Source of the DNA: Pseudosporangium ferrugineum
GTDB lineage: Bacteria; Actinomycetota; Actinomycetes; Mycobacteriales; Micromonosporaceae
Assembly (NCBI RefSeq): GCF_003002065.1
Contig: NZ_PVZG01000023.1
Coordinates: forward strand, 34,985-98,984
Direction: 5' to 3'
Length of the DNA: 64,000 bases
Numbering within the stretch: position 1 is the first letter of the stretch; every line of letters starts with the position of its first letter. The translations under genes were made by a program, and so were the position numbers. Shown piece by piece: positions 32,728 to 40,937 of the stretch. The notes under the pieces were generated by a model. The model saw only the letters and a program-made list of their open reading frames with translations, searched no databases and had not been told where the DNA came from.

Positions 32728-35211
32728 ATGGCACGCGGCGAACTGCGGATCTACCTCGGGGCCGCCCCGGGCGTCGGCAAGACGTACAGCATGCTCGAGG
32801 AGGCCCACCGCCGCGCCGAGCGCGGCACCGACGTCGTGGTCGGGCTGGTGGAGACGCACGGCCGCCGGCACACCGCCGCGATGATCGGCGACCTGCCGGT
32901 GCAACCCCGGCGCACGCTGCACCACCGCGGGACCGCCTTCACCGAGATGGACGTCGATGCCCTGCTTGCCCGCCGGCCGCAGGTCGCCGTGGTCGACGAG
33001 CTGGCGCACACCAACGTGCCGGGCTCCCGCAACGCCAAACGCTGGCAGGACGTCCACGAGTTGCTCGACGCCGGCATCTGCGTGCTCACCACGGTCAACG
33101 TGCAGCACCTGGAGTCCCTCAACGATGTCGTCGCGCAGGTGACCGGCGTCGAGCAGCGCGAAACCGTGCCCGACGCCGTGGTCCGCGCCGCCGAGCAGGT
33201 GGAACTCGTCGACATGACGCCGGAGGCGCTGCGCCGCCGGATGGCCCACGGCAACGTCTACCCGCCCGAGCGGATCGACGCCGCGCTCGGCAACTACTTC
33301 CGTACGGGCAACCTCACCGCGCTGCGGGAACTGGCCCTGCTGTGGCTGGCCGGCAAGGTCGACGATCAGCTCGACAAGTACCGCGCCGACCACGGCATCG
33401 AGGACACCTGGGCGACCCGGGAACGCGTCGTCGTCGCGCTGACCGGCGGGCCCGAGGGCGACACGCTGATCCGCCGGGCCGCGCGCATCGCCGACCGCGG
33501 CAAGGGTGCCGACCTGATGGCCGTACACGTCGCTCGTCACGACGGCCTCGCCGGCGCCGACCCGGCGGAGCTCGCCCGCCAGCGGGTGCTGGTGGAGAGC
33601 CTGAGCGGCACCTACCACCAGGTGCTCGGCACCGACGTGCCCCGCGCGCTGCTCGACTTCGCCCGCGCGGTGAACGCCACTCAGATCGTGCTCGGCGCCT
33701 CCAGCCGCGGCCGGCTCGCCCAGCTGATCTCCGCCGGCGTGGGAGTCACCACCACGGCCCTGTCGGGTCCCATCGACGTGCACCTGGTGACGCACGAACG
33801 CGCCGGCAAGGGCCGCCGGGCCCGCCGAGCCCCCGCGGCGCTGTCCCGGGCCAGGCGCCTCGCCGGGTTCTCGGTGGTGCTGCTCGGCCTGCCCCTGCTC
33901 ACCGCCGTGCTGCGGCTCGGGTCCGGACTGTCGCTCACCGCCGACATCCTGCTGTTCCTCGCCGCCGTGGTCGGCGTCGCGCTCGTCGGCGGGCTCTGGC
34001 CGGCGCTGCTCGCCGCCATCGCCGGATCCCTGATGCTCAACTGGTTCTTCACCCCGCCGACCGGAAGGTTCACCATCGCCCAGGGCGAGAACCTGCTCGC
34101 CCTCGCCGTCTTCGTGATCGTGGCGGTCGCCGTCAGCTGGGTCGTCGACACCGCCGCCCGCACGACCCGGCAGGCGGCGCGGGCCGGCGCCGAGGCACAG
34201 ACCCTGGCCACCGTCGCCGGCAGCGTGCTGCGCGGCCGGCGCCCCCTGCTGGCCGTGCTCGAGCAGTTGCGCGAAACCCTCGGACTCGACTCGGTCACCC
34301 TGCTCGACAGGGGCACCGTCGTCGCCGGCGCCGGACATCCGGGCTGCACCTCGCCCGCCGAGGCCGACGCGGAGGTCACCACCGACGACGACCTGGTCGT
34401 TCTGCTCAAGGGAAAGCCCCTGCAAGCCAGCGACCGGCGCATCGTCGAGGCGTTCGCCGCCCAGGCCACCCTCGCGCTGCGGCAGGAACGGCTCAGCGCC
34501 GAAGCCGCCACCGCCAGACCCCTGGCCGAGGCCGACCGGATGCGCACCGCCCTGCTCGCCGCCGTCAGCCACGACCTGCGTACGCCCCTGGCCTCGGCCA
34601 AGGCCGCGATCGCGAGCCTGCGCAGCGACGACGTGCACTTCGACGACCATGACCGCGCCGAGCTGCTCGAAACCGCCGACGAATCCCTCGACCGGCTCAT
34701 CCGGCTGGTCACGAACCTGCTCGACCTGAGCCGCCTGCAGGCCGGCGCGCTCGGCGTCACCCCGATCGACGTCGGCGTCGAGGACATCGTGCCCCGTGCC
34801 CTGGACGACCTCGGCCCGGCCGGTCACACCGTGCGGCTGCACCTCCCCGAAGACCTGCCCTATCTGTACGCCGACCCCGGCCTGCTGGAACGCGTGATCG
34901 TCAACCTGACCGCCAACGCCCTGCGGCACAGCCCACCCGGCGATCCACCCGTCATCACCGCCAGTTCCCTGGGAAGATCCGTGGAGATCCGCGTCATCGA
35001 CCACGGCCCCGGCATCCCCGCGGACCGCTGGGACCGGGTCTTCCTGCCGTTCCAGCGCCTGGGCGACCGCGACAACCACACCGGCGTGGGGCTCGGCCTG
35101 GCGCTGTCGCGCGGGCTCACCGAGGCGATGGGCGGCGACCTGATCCCCGAGGAAACGCCCGGAGGAGGTCTCACCATGATCGTCCGTCTCCCCGCCGCGG
35201 CCCCGCGATGA
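32728..35211 (+). CDS. kdpD: KdpD, osmosensitive K+ sensor kinase
   Basis: An 827-residue sensor kinase with the full KdpD layout: N-terminal KdpD domain with Walker A (GAAPGVGKT, residues about 11-19) and VVDELAHTNVPGSRNAKRWQDV, then a universal-stress-like domain (about 230-360). Four membrane helices follow (about 385-480, DUF4118), then a GAF-like stretch and the kinase core with H615 in AAVSHDLRTPLAS, the N box NLTANALRHSPPG and G boxes DHGPGIPADRW and GVGLGLALSRG. It senses low K+ or turgor and phosphorylates KdpE. Starts three bases after kdpC and overlaps kdpE (ATGA). Confidence 0.96.
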   Translation: MARGELRIYLGAAPGVGKTYSMLEEAHRRAERGTDVVVGLVETHGRRHTAAMIGDLPVQPRRTLHHRGTAFTEMDVDALLARRPQVAVVDELAHTNVPGSRNAKRWQDVHELLDAGICVLTTVNVQHLESLNDVVAQVTGVEQRETVPDAVVRAAEQVELVDMTPEALRRRMAHGNVYPPERIDAALGNYFRTGNLTALRELALLWLAGKVDDQLDKYRADHGIEDTWATRERVVVALTGGPEGDTLIRRAARIADRGKGADLMAVHVARHDGLAGADPAELARQRVLVESLSGTYHQVLGTDVPRALLDFARAVNATQIVLGASSRGRLAQLISAGVGVTTTALSGPIDVHLVTHERAGKGRRARRAPAALSRARRLAGFSVVLLGLPLLTAVLRLGSGLSLTADILLFLAAVVGVALVGGLWPALLAAIAGSLMLNWFFTPPTGRFTIAQGENLLALAVFVIVAVAVSWVVDTAARTTRQAARAGAEAQTLATVAGSVLRGRRPLLAVLEQLRETLGLDSVTLLDRGTVVAGAGHPGCTSPAEADAEVTTDDDLVVLLKGKPLQASDRRIVEAFAAQATLALRQERLSAEAATARPLAEADRMRTALLAAVSHDLRTPLASAKAAIASLRSDDVHFDDHDRAELLETADESLDRLIRLVTNLLDLSRLQAGALGVTPIDVGVEDIVPRALDDLGPAGHTVRLHLPEDLPYLYADPGLLERVIVNLTANALRHSPPGDPPVITASSLGRSVEIRVIDHGPGIPADRWDRVFLPFQRLGDRDNHTGVGLGLALSRGLTEAMGGDLIPEETPGGGLTMIVRLPAAAPR

Positions 35212-35885
35212 CCCGCATCCTCGTCGTCGACGACGAACCGCAGATCCTCCGGGCGCTCCGCATCAACCTACGGGCCCGCCGGTACGACGTCGACACCGCG
35301 GCCGACGGCGCGTCCGCCCTCCAGGCCGCCACCCACCACCATCCCGACCTGGTGGTGCTCGACCTCGGCCTGCCGGACATGGAGGGCACCGACGTCATCC
35401 GCGGCCTGCGCGGCTGGACCTCGATCCCGATCATCGTGCTGTCCGGCCGCGCCGACAGCGGCGACAAGGTCGACGCACTCGACGCCGGCGCCGACGACTA
35501 CGTCACCAAGCCGTTCGGCATCGACGAACTGCTCGCCCGCATCCGAGCCGTCACCCGCCGCACCCGGCCGGCCGCCGAGGCCCCGCCATCGGTGACCATC
35601 GGCGCCCACACCGTCGACCTCGCCGCCCACACCATCACCGGCGGAGCCGACGACGTCCACCTCACCCCGACCGAATGGCAGCTGCTCGAACACCTCCTGC
35701 GGCACCCCGGGAAACTGATCACCCAGCGGTCGCTGCTGCAGGACGTCTGGGGACCCCAGTACCTCACCGAGACCAACTACCTCCGTCAGTACATGGCCCG
35801 CCTGCGCCGCAAACTCGAAGCCGACCCGGCCCGCCCCCGCCACCTGCTCACCGAGCCCGGGATGGGCTACCGCTTCCGCCCCTGA
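35208..35885 (+). CDS. kdpE: KdpE, response regulator of the kdp operon
   Basis: A 225-residue OmpR-family regulator. The receiver has D8-D9, D52 (LVVLDLGLPDMEG) and K in YVTKPFG. The C-terminal winged helix has LTPTEWQLLEHLLRHPG, the YLRQYMARLRRKLE recognition region and a final GYRFRP hairpin. It is coupled to kdpD by an ATGA overlap. Its likely binding site is the CGTCAA direct repeat at 27820-27836 upstream of the operon, making the locus self-regulated. No clear terminator follows. Confidence 0.96.
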   Translation: MTRILVVDDEPQILRALRINLRARRYDVDTAADGASALQAATHHHPDLVVLDLGLPDMEGTDVIRGLRGWTSIPIIVLSGRADSGDKVDALDAGADDYVTKPFGIDELLARIRAVTRRTRPAAEAPPSVTIGAHTVDLAAHTITGGADDVHLTPTEWQLLEHLLRHPGKLITQRSLLQDVWGPQYLTETNYLRQYMARLRRKLEADPARPRHLLTEPGMGYRFRP

Positions 35886-35923
35886 GCCGGGTCCGCTTCA
35901 TTTTTCCGACGGGGCGCCGATAT

Positions 35924-35949
35924 AGTTTCCGACGCGCTGTCGAAAAACT
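35924..35949. promoter_or_regulatory. TetR-type operator upstream of an ABC exporter operon
   Basis: AGTTTCCGAC (35924-35933) and GTCGAAAAACT (35939-35949) form an inverted repeat with inner arms CGAC/GTCG around GCGCT. A second TTCCGACG copy lies at 35904-35911. The site is 12 bp from the first start codon of a permease-ATPase-TetR operon, whose TetR is the likely ligand. Confidence 0.6.
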
Positions 35950-35961
35950 GTAGGAGGACGG

Positions 35962-37086
35962 ATGTTCCTGGCTCTGCGCGAGCTTCGCTTCGCGCGCTGG
36001 CGGTTCACGCTCATGGGTAGCGTCGTCGCCCTGATCGCGGTCCTTGTGGTGTTGCTGTCCGGGCTCTCCTCGGGTCTGGTGAACGACGGCGTCTCCGGGC
36101 TTCAGCGGTTGCCGGTGACCGCCTTCGCCTTCGACCGGGACACCAAGCTCGACTCGGCGTTCTCCCGCAGCGTGGTCGACCGCGAACAGCTCGACCGATG
36201 GCGCGGGCAGCCGGGGGTACGCGACGCCACCCTCTTCGGCAACACGCTGGTCAACGCCCGCAGCAGCCGCGACGTCCCGATCGACCTGGCCATGTTCGGC
36301 GTGGAGCCGGGCTCGTTCCTGGAGCCCGGCGTCGCCGAGGGAACCGGGCTGGGCGGCCCGGACGGCATCGTGGTGTCCCGCACCGCCCTCGACGCCGGCC
36401 TGCGGGTCGGCGACACCGTCGTCATCGACCGGATCGGCACCCGGTTCACCGTGGTCGGCGCGACCGCGGACCAGCACACCTACGGCCACGTCGACGTCGC
36501 GTACGTGCCCCTGGCCGCCTGGCAGCGCCTGCACCAGGGCGTCGGCCCCGGCGAGGAACTGCGCGCCTCGGCGGCGGCCGAGGCCACCGCCGTCGCCATC
36601 CGGGGCAACGCGAACCTCGACCTCGCCGCCGGCGACGCCGCGGCCGGCACGACCAGCTTCGGCAAGAGCGAGGCGTACGGCGCATCGCCCGGCTACACCG
36701 CCGAGACCTCGACGCTGCAACTCATCCAGGCGTTCCTGTACGCCATCTCGGCGCTGGTGGTCGGCGCGTTCTTCACCGTCTGGACCATCAACCGCCGGCA
36801 CGAGCTCGCCGTCCTGCGGGCGATGGGCGCGGCCCGCAGGTACCTCCTGCTCGACGGGCTGGCGCAGGCGCTGGTCGTGCTGGGCGTCTCGATCGGCGCG
36901 GGGATCGCCGTCGGCGTCGGGCTCGGCGGGCTGATCAGCGGCAGCGCGGTGCCCTTCGCCATCGAAGCGCCCGCGGTGATCGTCGCGGGCGCCCTCCTGG
37001 CCGTGCTCGGCCTGGCCGGCGCGGCCGTCGCCATCGTCCGCGTCGCGGCCATCGACCCCCTCACCGCCCTGGGAGCACAGCGATGA
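35962..37086 (+). CDS. FtsX-like ABC transporter permease
   Basis: A 374-residue permease with the MacB/DevC-type plan. TM1 is near 15-35 (LMGSVVALIAVLVVLLSGL), an extracellular domain of about 210 residues follows, and three C-terminal TM helices span about 255-365. The NRRHELAVLRAMGAARRYLL loop that couples to the ATPase is visible. Single-domain permeases of this kind act as homodimers in export of peptides or lipids. The ATG has TAGGAGG six bases upstream. The gene overlaps the ATPase gene by four bases (ATGA), and a TetR closes the operon. Confidence 0.92.
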   Translation: MFLALRELRFARWRFTLMGSVVALIAVLVVLLSGLSSGLVNDGVSGLQRLPVTAFAFDRDTKLDSAFSRSVVDREQLDRWRGQPGVRDATLFGNTLVNARSSRDVPIDLAMFGVEPGSFLEPGVAEGTGLGGPDGIVVSRTALDAGLRVGDTVVIDRIGTRFTVVGATADQHTYGHVDVAYVPLAAWQRLHQGVGPGEELRASAAAEATAVAIRGNANLDLAAGDAAAGTTSFGKSEAYGASPGYTAETSTLQLIQAFLYAISALVVGAFFTVWTINRRHELAVLRAMGAARRYLLLDGLAQALVVLGVSIGAGIAVGVGLGGLISGSAVPFAIEAPAVIVAGALLAVLGLAGAAVAIVRVAAIDPLTALGAQR

Positions 37087-37760
37087 ACGACCGTACCGGC
37101 CTGGCCCTGTCCGGCGTGACCGTCCGCCTCGGCGACGGCGACGCCATGGTCACCGCGCTGGACGACGTGAATCTGACGGTCGCGCCGGGCGAACTCGTGG
37201 CCGTGGTCGGCCCCTCCGGCGCGGGCAAGTCGAGCCTGCTCGCCGTGGCCGGCGCGCTGACCGTTCCGGAGAAGGGAACGGTCGGCGTCGACGGCCGGGA
37301 CCTCACGGGCATGTCGGTCAAGCAGCGCGCGGCGTACCGGCGCGACCACATCGGGTTCGTGTTCCAGAGCGGCAACCTGATACCGGCTCTCACCTCCCTG
37401 GAGCAGCTGCGGCTGGTCGCCAAGCTCAGTAACCGCCGGGCCGACGGCCGCGACCCCGCCGAACTGCTCGCGGACGTCGGCATGGCGCACAAGGCCGACC
37501 GCCGGCCGCACCAGCTCTCCGGCGGCGAGCGCCAGCGGGTCGGTATCGCCCGCGCGCTGATGGGCAGGCCGTCGGTGCTGCTGGTCGACGAGCCGACCGC
37601 CGCTCTCGACCGGGCGCGCAGTCACGACGTGGTGCAGCTGCTCGCCCGCGAGACCAAGGAGTCGGGCGTCGCTACCGTTATGGTGACCCACGACCATGCC
37701 GTCCTGGAACACTGCGACCGGATGGTCGAAATGATCGACGGGCGGCTGTCCGCCGGCTGA
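37083..37760 (+). CDS. ABC transporter ATP-binding protein (MacB/LolD family)
   Basis: A 225-residue ATPase: Walker A GPSGAGKSS near residue 44, Q-loop FVFQSGNLIPALTS, signature LSGGERQRVGIARAL, Walker B VLLVDEPTAALD, switch VMVTHDH. It is the motor of the overlapping FtsX-type permease. The downstream TetR begins 22 bases after the stop with an AGGAGGG ribosome-binding site, so the three form one operon, likely an efflux module induced by its substrate. Confidence 0.94.
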   Translation: MNDRTGLALSGVTVRLGDGDAMVTALDDVNLTVAPGELVAVVGPSGAGKSSLLAVAGALTVPEKGTVGVDGRDLTGMSVKQRAAYRRDHIGFVFQSGNLIPALTSLEQLRLVAKLSNRRADGRDPAELLADVGMAHKADRRPHQLSGGERQRVGIARALMGRPSVLLVDEPTAALDRARSHDVVQLLARETKESGVATVMVTHDHAVLEHCDRMVEMIDGRLSAG

Positions 37761-37782
37761 GCGACGCTCGACAGGAGGGCCC

Positions 37783-38385
37783 GTGCCGCGCATCGACGCA
37801 CCGACGATCGCCGAGCACCGCGCACAACGGCGCCGGGTCCTCCTCGACGCCGCCCGTGCCCTGCTGGTGGAGAACCCGCACGAGGCGCCGAGCCTCACGG
37901 CCGTGGCGACCCGTGCGGGGCTGCCACGCTCCTCGGTGTACGAGTACTTCCCCTCCGGCAGGGACATGCTGCTCGAGCTGATGCAGGAGGTCCTGCCCAA
38001 CTGGTCGCACCGGGTCAACGCCGCGATGGACGCCGCCGGCACCCCGGGAGAGAAGGTGCTGGCGTACGCCGCCGCGAACCTGCGCCTGGTCGCCGCCGGC
38101 GAGCACGCCCTCGCCACCGCGCTGATCCAGTCCGTGCCGGGCGACCAGGCCAACGCCAGCACCCAGCTCATGCACGAGCAGATGAGCCGGCCCCTCTGCG
38201 CCGCCCTCGAGCAACTGGGCCTGCCCGACCCCGCCGCCACCGCGAGCTTGATCGGCTCGGTCGTCTACACCGCCAGCCGCATGATCGAGGACGGCGCGGA
38301 CATGAGCGCCACCGACGCGCGAGTTCGTGAACTCCTGGCCCCCTTCCTCCTCGGCCAGGTCGATGCGGAGCAGGGGCCTGCCTGA
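37783..38385 (+). CDS. TetR-family repressor of the adjacent ABC exporter
   Basis: A 200-residue TetR regulator. The N-terminal helix-turn-helix (about 15-60) reads RRVLLDAARALLVENP and LTAVATRAGLPRSSVYEYFPSGRDMLLEL, followed by an all-helical ligand domain. GTG start with AGGAGGG eight bases upstream. As the last gene of the permease-ATPase operon it most likely autoregulates through the inverted repeat at 35924-35949. The ligand is unknown. Confidence 0.92.
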   Translation: MPRIDAPTIAEHRAQRRRVLLDAARALLVENPHEAPSLTAVATRAGLPRSSVYEYFPSGRDMLLELMQEVLPNWSHRVNAAMDAAGTPGEKVLAYAAANLRLVAAGEHALATALIQSVPGDQANASTQLMHEQMSRPLCAALEQLGLPDPAATASLIGSVVYTASRMIEDGADMSATDARVRELLAPFLLGQVDAEQGPA

Positions 38386-38400
38386 TCACCGCGGGGCGTC

Positions 38401-38512
38401 CTACCAGGCCCAGGCTTCCGGTGCGGGGCCGCCGTTGCCGATCGGCGGGAAGACCTCCTCGAGGGCGGCGAGGGCGCACAGCACCGGCGAAGCCGCCGCC
38501 CGGCATCTCCCC
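38401..38512 (-). pseudogene. Possible 3' remnant of a decayed gene
   Basis: On the minus strand a frame ending in TAG at 38403-38401 reads as a plausible protein C-terminus (ASPVLCALAALEEVFPPIG, then NGGPAPEAWAW), with codon use and amino-acid mix like real genes here. No start codon with a ribosome-binding site is found, and the frame runs back into the promoter region of the next TetR gene. I do not recognise the family. It may be a deletion remnant or chance. Confidence 0.25.
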
Positions 38513-38558
38513 GTATGCTGAATCGCCGCAAGCCCGGACTCACTCGATTTAGGTGCTC

Positions 38559-39116
38559 ATGCCGCAACCTGAGCCGCAGTACACGAGGATCGACGCTCGC
38601 CGCAACCGCGAGAGAATTCTCGAGGCCGCGCGATCGGCCTTCGCCGGGAGTGCCGTGGGGTCCGTGTCGATGGCGGAGATCGCTCGCCGTGCCGGTGTCG
38701 GATCGGCCACCCTTTATCGGAACTTCCCCACCCGCGCGGAGCTCCTGGAGGCGATCTTCACCGACCGGGTGGACCAGATCTGCGCCGAAGCGGAGGTTCC
38801 CGTGGAGGGATCCGCCGGGGAGGCGCTGTTCCGCTGGCTGCAGCTGTTCTTCGACTTCGCGCGTGCACGCAACGACGTGGTGCTGGAGCTGATCGCGGCG
38901 GGCGAGATCGAGACGTCGGCCCTTCGAGAAGACCGGATCAAGATGTGCGCGGCGGGTCGGCCGCTACTGGAAGCCGCCCGATCCGCCGGCGACTGCGGTT
39001 CCCGGATCGACATCGGGCAGATCCTCGACGCGCTCGTCCACCTCGCCCGGATACCGGGCGACGAGAAGCATGTCCAGGAGATCGTCGCGACCTTCTTCGA
39101 GGGCATCCGGCGCTGA
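38559..39116 (+). CDS. TetR-family transcriptional regulator
   Basis: A 185-residue TetR protein. The DNA-binding part reads RRNRERILEAARSAFAG and MAEIARRAGVGSATLYRNFPTRAELLEAIF, and the C-terminal domain (about 80-185) resembles the SbtR-like C-terminal type. The ATG at 38559 is preferred to the GTG at 38553. It is followed by a long hairpin (39135-39180) and an alpha/beta hydrolase gene, which it probably regulates. Confidence 0.92.
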   Translation: MPQPEPQYTRIDARRNRERILEAARSAFAGSAVGSVSMAEIARRAGVGSATLYRNFPTRAELLEAIFTDRVDQICAEAEVPVEGSAGEALFRWLQLFFDFARARNDVVLELIAAGEIETSALREDRIKMCAAGRPLLEAARSAGDCGSRIDIGQILDALVHLARIPGDEKHVQEIVATFFEGIRR

Positions 39117-39134
39117 CGGACCGAGGCGGCTTGC

Positions 39135-39180
39135 GAAACGGAGACCCTGCCCAGTACGTTCTGGGGAGGGTCTCCGTTTC
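39135..39180. repeat. 18-bp inverted repeat between tetR and the hydrolase gene
   Basis: GAAACGGAGACCCTGCCC (39135-39152) pairs with 39163-39180 with a single mismatch around a 10-base loop. A possible promoter TTGCGA (39131-39136), 18-nt spacer, TACGTT (39155-39160) is embedded in it, so it could be a TetR operator controlling the hydrolase, a terminator for tetR, or both. No T tract follows. Confidence 0.65.
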
Positions 39181-39216
39181 ACGGTTCGCCCTGCCCCTCA
39201 GGCGATTGGAGCAGTC

Positions 39217-40185
39217 ATGAGTACCGCATTCACCGAGGCGGGCACCATCCCCGTCAACCAGGCCCAGCCCGTGGTGACCTACAGCCCGGTCGTCCTCGAC
39301 ATACCGGGGCGGCCCGCGCCGCTGGAGATCAAGGTGTCCTGGCCGGCGACCGGCGACAACCTGCCGGTGCTGGTGCTGTCGCACGGCCACGGCGCGAGCA
39401 ACTTCCTGGCCTCGAACCTGGGCTACGAACCGCTGGCCACCTTCTTCGCCGCCCACGGCTTCGTGGTGCTCCAGCCGACCCACCTCGACGCCGTCGCGCT
39501 CGGCCTGCGGGACACGGGCCTGCCGGACGCTCCCCTGTTCTGGCGCGACCGGGCCCTGGACGTTTCCCACATCATCGACCGCCTGGCCGACATCGAGGCC
39601 GCCGTCTCCCTGCTCGCCGGCCGCATCGATCGCGACAGTGTCGTCGCCGTGGGACACTCCCTGGGCGGCAACACGGTGTCCCTGCTGCTGGGGGCCCGGA
39701 TGCTCGACCCGCAGGACGACCGCGACAAGGATCTGTCCGACGCCCGCATCAAGGCCGGCGTCGTGATCGGCGCCCCCGGCATCGGCGACGAGCACCTGGC
39801 CTCGTGGGCCGCCGAGAACTACCCGATCCTCAAGTACGTCGACTTCTCGCAGATGACCGGGACCGGCCTGGTGGTCGCCGGCACCAAGGATCTCAACCTG
39901 TACTTCTCCGACCGGGTCAGCTACCGCTCGGACGCCTACACCCACAGCCCGGGCGGGAACAAGACGCTGCTCACGATCTTCGACGCGGAGCACATCTACG
40001 GCGGCGTCTCCGGCTACGACGCGGCCGAGACCAGCGACGAGAATCCGGAGCGGGTCGCGACCCTGCGCGCCCTGATCTGGGCGTACCTGCGCAGCCAGCT
40101 CTACGCCGACGATCCGGCCTGGAAGAACGCCGTCGCCGCCCTCGAGGCCGGCGCGGAGCCGTGGGGGACGGTCGAGACGAAGTAG
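39217..40185 (+). CDS. Alpha/beta hydrolase (chlorophyllase/PAF-acetylhydrolase-like)
   Basis: A 322-residue alpha/beta hydrolase. The oxyanion region LVLSHGHGASN (about 50-60), nucleophile elbow VGHSLGGN (serine near residue 149), a candidate acid in VVAGTKDLN and the catalytic histidine in FDAEHIYGG are visible. No signal peptide is present, so it is presumably cytosolic. The closest familiar group is chlorophyllase- or platelet-activating-factor-hydrolase-like esterases of actinobacteria, but the substrate is unknown. The TetR upstream and the dyad-bearing promoter suggest inducible expression. The next gene starts eight bases after the stop. Confidence 0.88.
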   Translation: MSTAFTEAGTIPVNQAQPVVTYSPVVLDIPGRPAPLEIKVSWPATGDNLPVLVLSHGHGASNFLASNLGYEPLATFFAAHGFVVLQPTHLDAVALGLRDTGLPDAPLFWRDRALDVSHIIDRLADIEAAVSLLAGRIDRDSVVAVGHSLGGNTVSLLLGARMLDPQDDRDKDLSDARIKAGVVIGAPGIGDEHLASWAAENYPILKYVDFSQMTGTGLVVAGTKDLNLYFSDRVSYRSDAYTHSPGGNKTLLTIFDAEHIYGGVSGYDAAETSDENPERVATLRALIWAYLRSQLYADDPAWKNAVAALEAGAEPWGTVETK

Positions 40186-40192
40186 TCATCCC

Positions 40193-40669
40193 GTGTGGTC
40201 TGCTTTCGCCGGCACGGTCGGTGGCAGTGCGGCCGGGCTGACCGGCCTGATGTTCATCGTCGTGGCCTTCCGCTACGACGTGGTCGCGGTGTCCCGCGAA
40301 TATCGCAACCGCGCCGCGCAGGCGCTCACCCTGTTCATGACCGTCACCGTGTCGGCGGCGCTGATCGTCATCCCCCAGCCGACCTGGGCGCTCGGTATCG
40401 AACTCCTGGGCGCCGCCGCGGCGAGCGCGATCCTCCTGCTGGTTCTCGATGCCGCCGCTCGCGCGGGTTCGTCGAAGCGCGCCCAGCCGGTGCTCGTCGT
40501 CGCCCTGACCGCCTTCGAGGCGGGCATCGCCCTCGGCGGAGCTTTCTGCCTCGCCGGCCGCGGCGACGGCCTGGGCTTCTACGCCCCGAGCGCCCTGCTC
40601 GGACTGCTCTGGGGCGTCTACGGGGCATGGATCTTCCTCACCCGAGCGGGCACCGAAGCGACCAGCTGA
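40193..40669 (+). CDS. Small four-helix membrane protein, unknown function
   Basis: A 158-residue integral membrane protein with about five hydrophobic segments (near 5-27, 44-63, 67-85, 98-118 and 128-150) and short polar loops. The opening GTVGGSAAGLTGLMFIVVAF and the NRAAQAL loop resemble uncharacterised actinobacterial membrane proteins. No catalytic motif is seen. GTG start, eight bases after the hydrolase stop, so probably co-transcribed with it. A strong terminator follows. Confidence 0.75.
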   Translation: MWSAFAGTVGGSAAGLTGLMFIVVAFRYDVVAVSREYRNRAAQALTLFMTVTVSAALIVIPQPTWALGIELLGAAAASAILLLVLDAAARAGSSKRAQPVLVVALTAFEAGIALGGAFCLAGRGDGLGFYAPSALLGLLWGVYGAWIFLTRAGTEATS

Positions 40670-40684
40670 CGCACGCCGAACAGC

Positions 40685-40718
40685 AGCGCCCCGGCCGAGA
40701 CATCGGCCGGGGCGCTTT
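40685..40718 (+). terminator. Intrinsic terminator
   Basis: A perfect 14-bp stem (AGCGCCCCGGCCGA at 40685-40698 with 40703-40716) closes a GACA tetraloop and is followed by TTT. It ends the hydrolase/membrane-protein operon and separates it from the urt promoter region. Confidence 0.88.
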
Positions 40719-40937
40719 GGCGTAGCGAGTGTCAGAACTATGCCACCGCCTTCTCGCCCCGCCATCCACTGGCAGAGATTTGACATCGCAATCCCGTGGC
40801 TTTCCGCCGTCTTCCAGCATGATCACGTCGCGTCCGGCCCCGCGGCTACAGAGTTGGAACATCCGAGAAATGTCAGAGCAATGACGCAGGGTCAGTCTGC
40901 TCTCACGCCCTGCCCCCTCTCCCCACGGAGTTCGCAT

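Noticed and set aside
40717..40937. GlnR/NtcA-type nitrogen box upstream of urtA
   Set aside because: I looked for GTnAC-N6-GAAAC-like repeats and found only scattered GTCA and TGAC words, not a convincing site.
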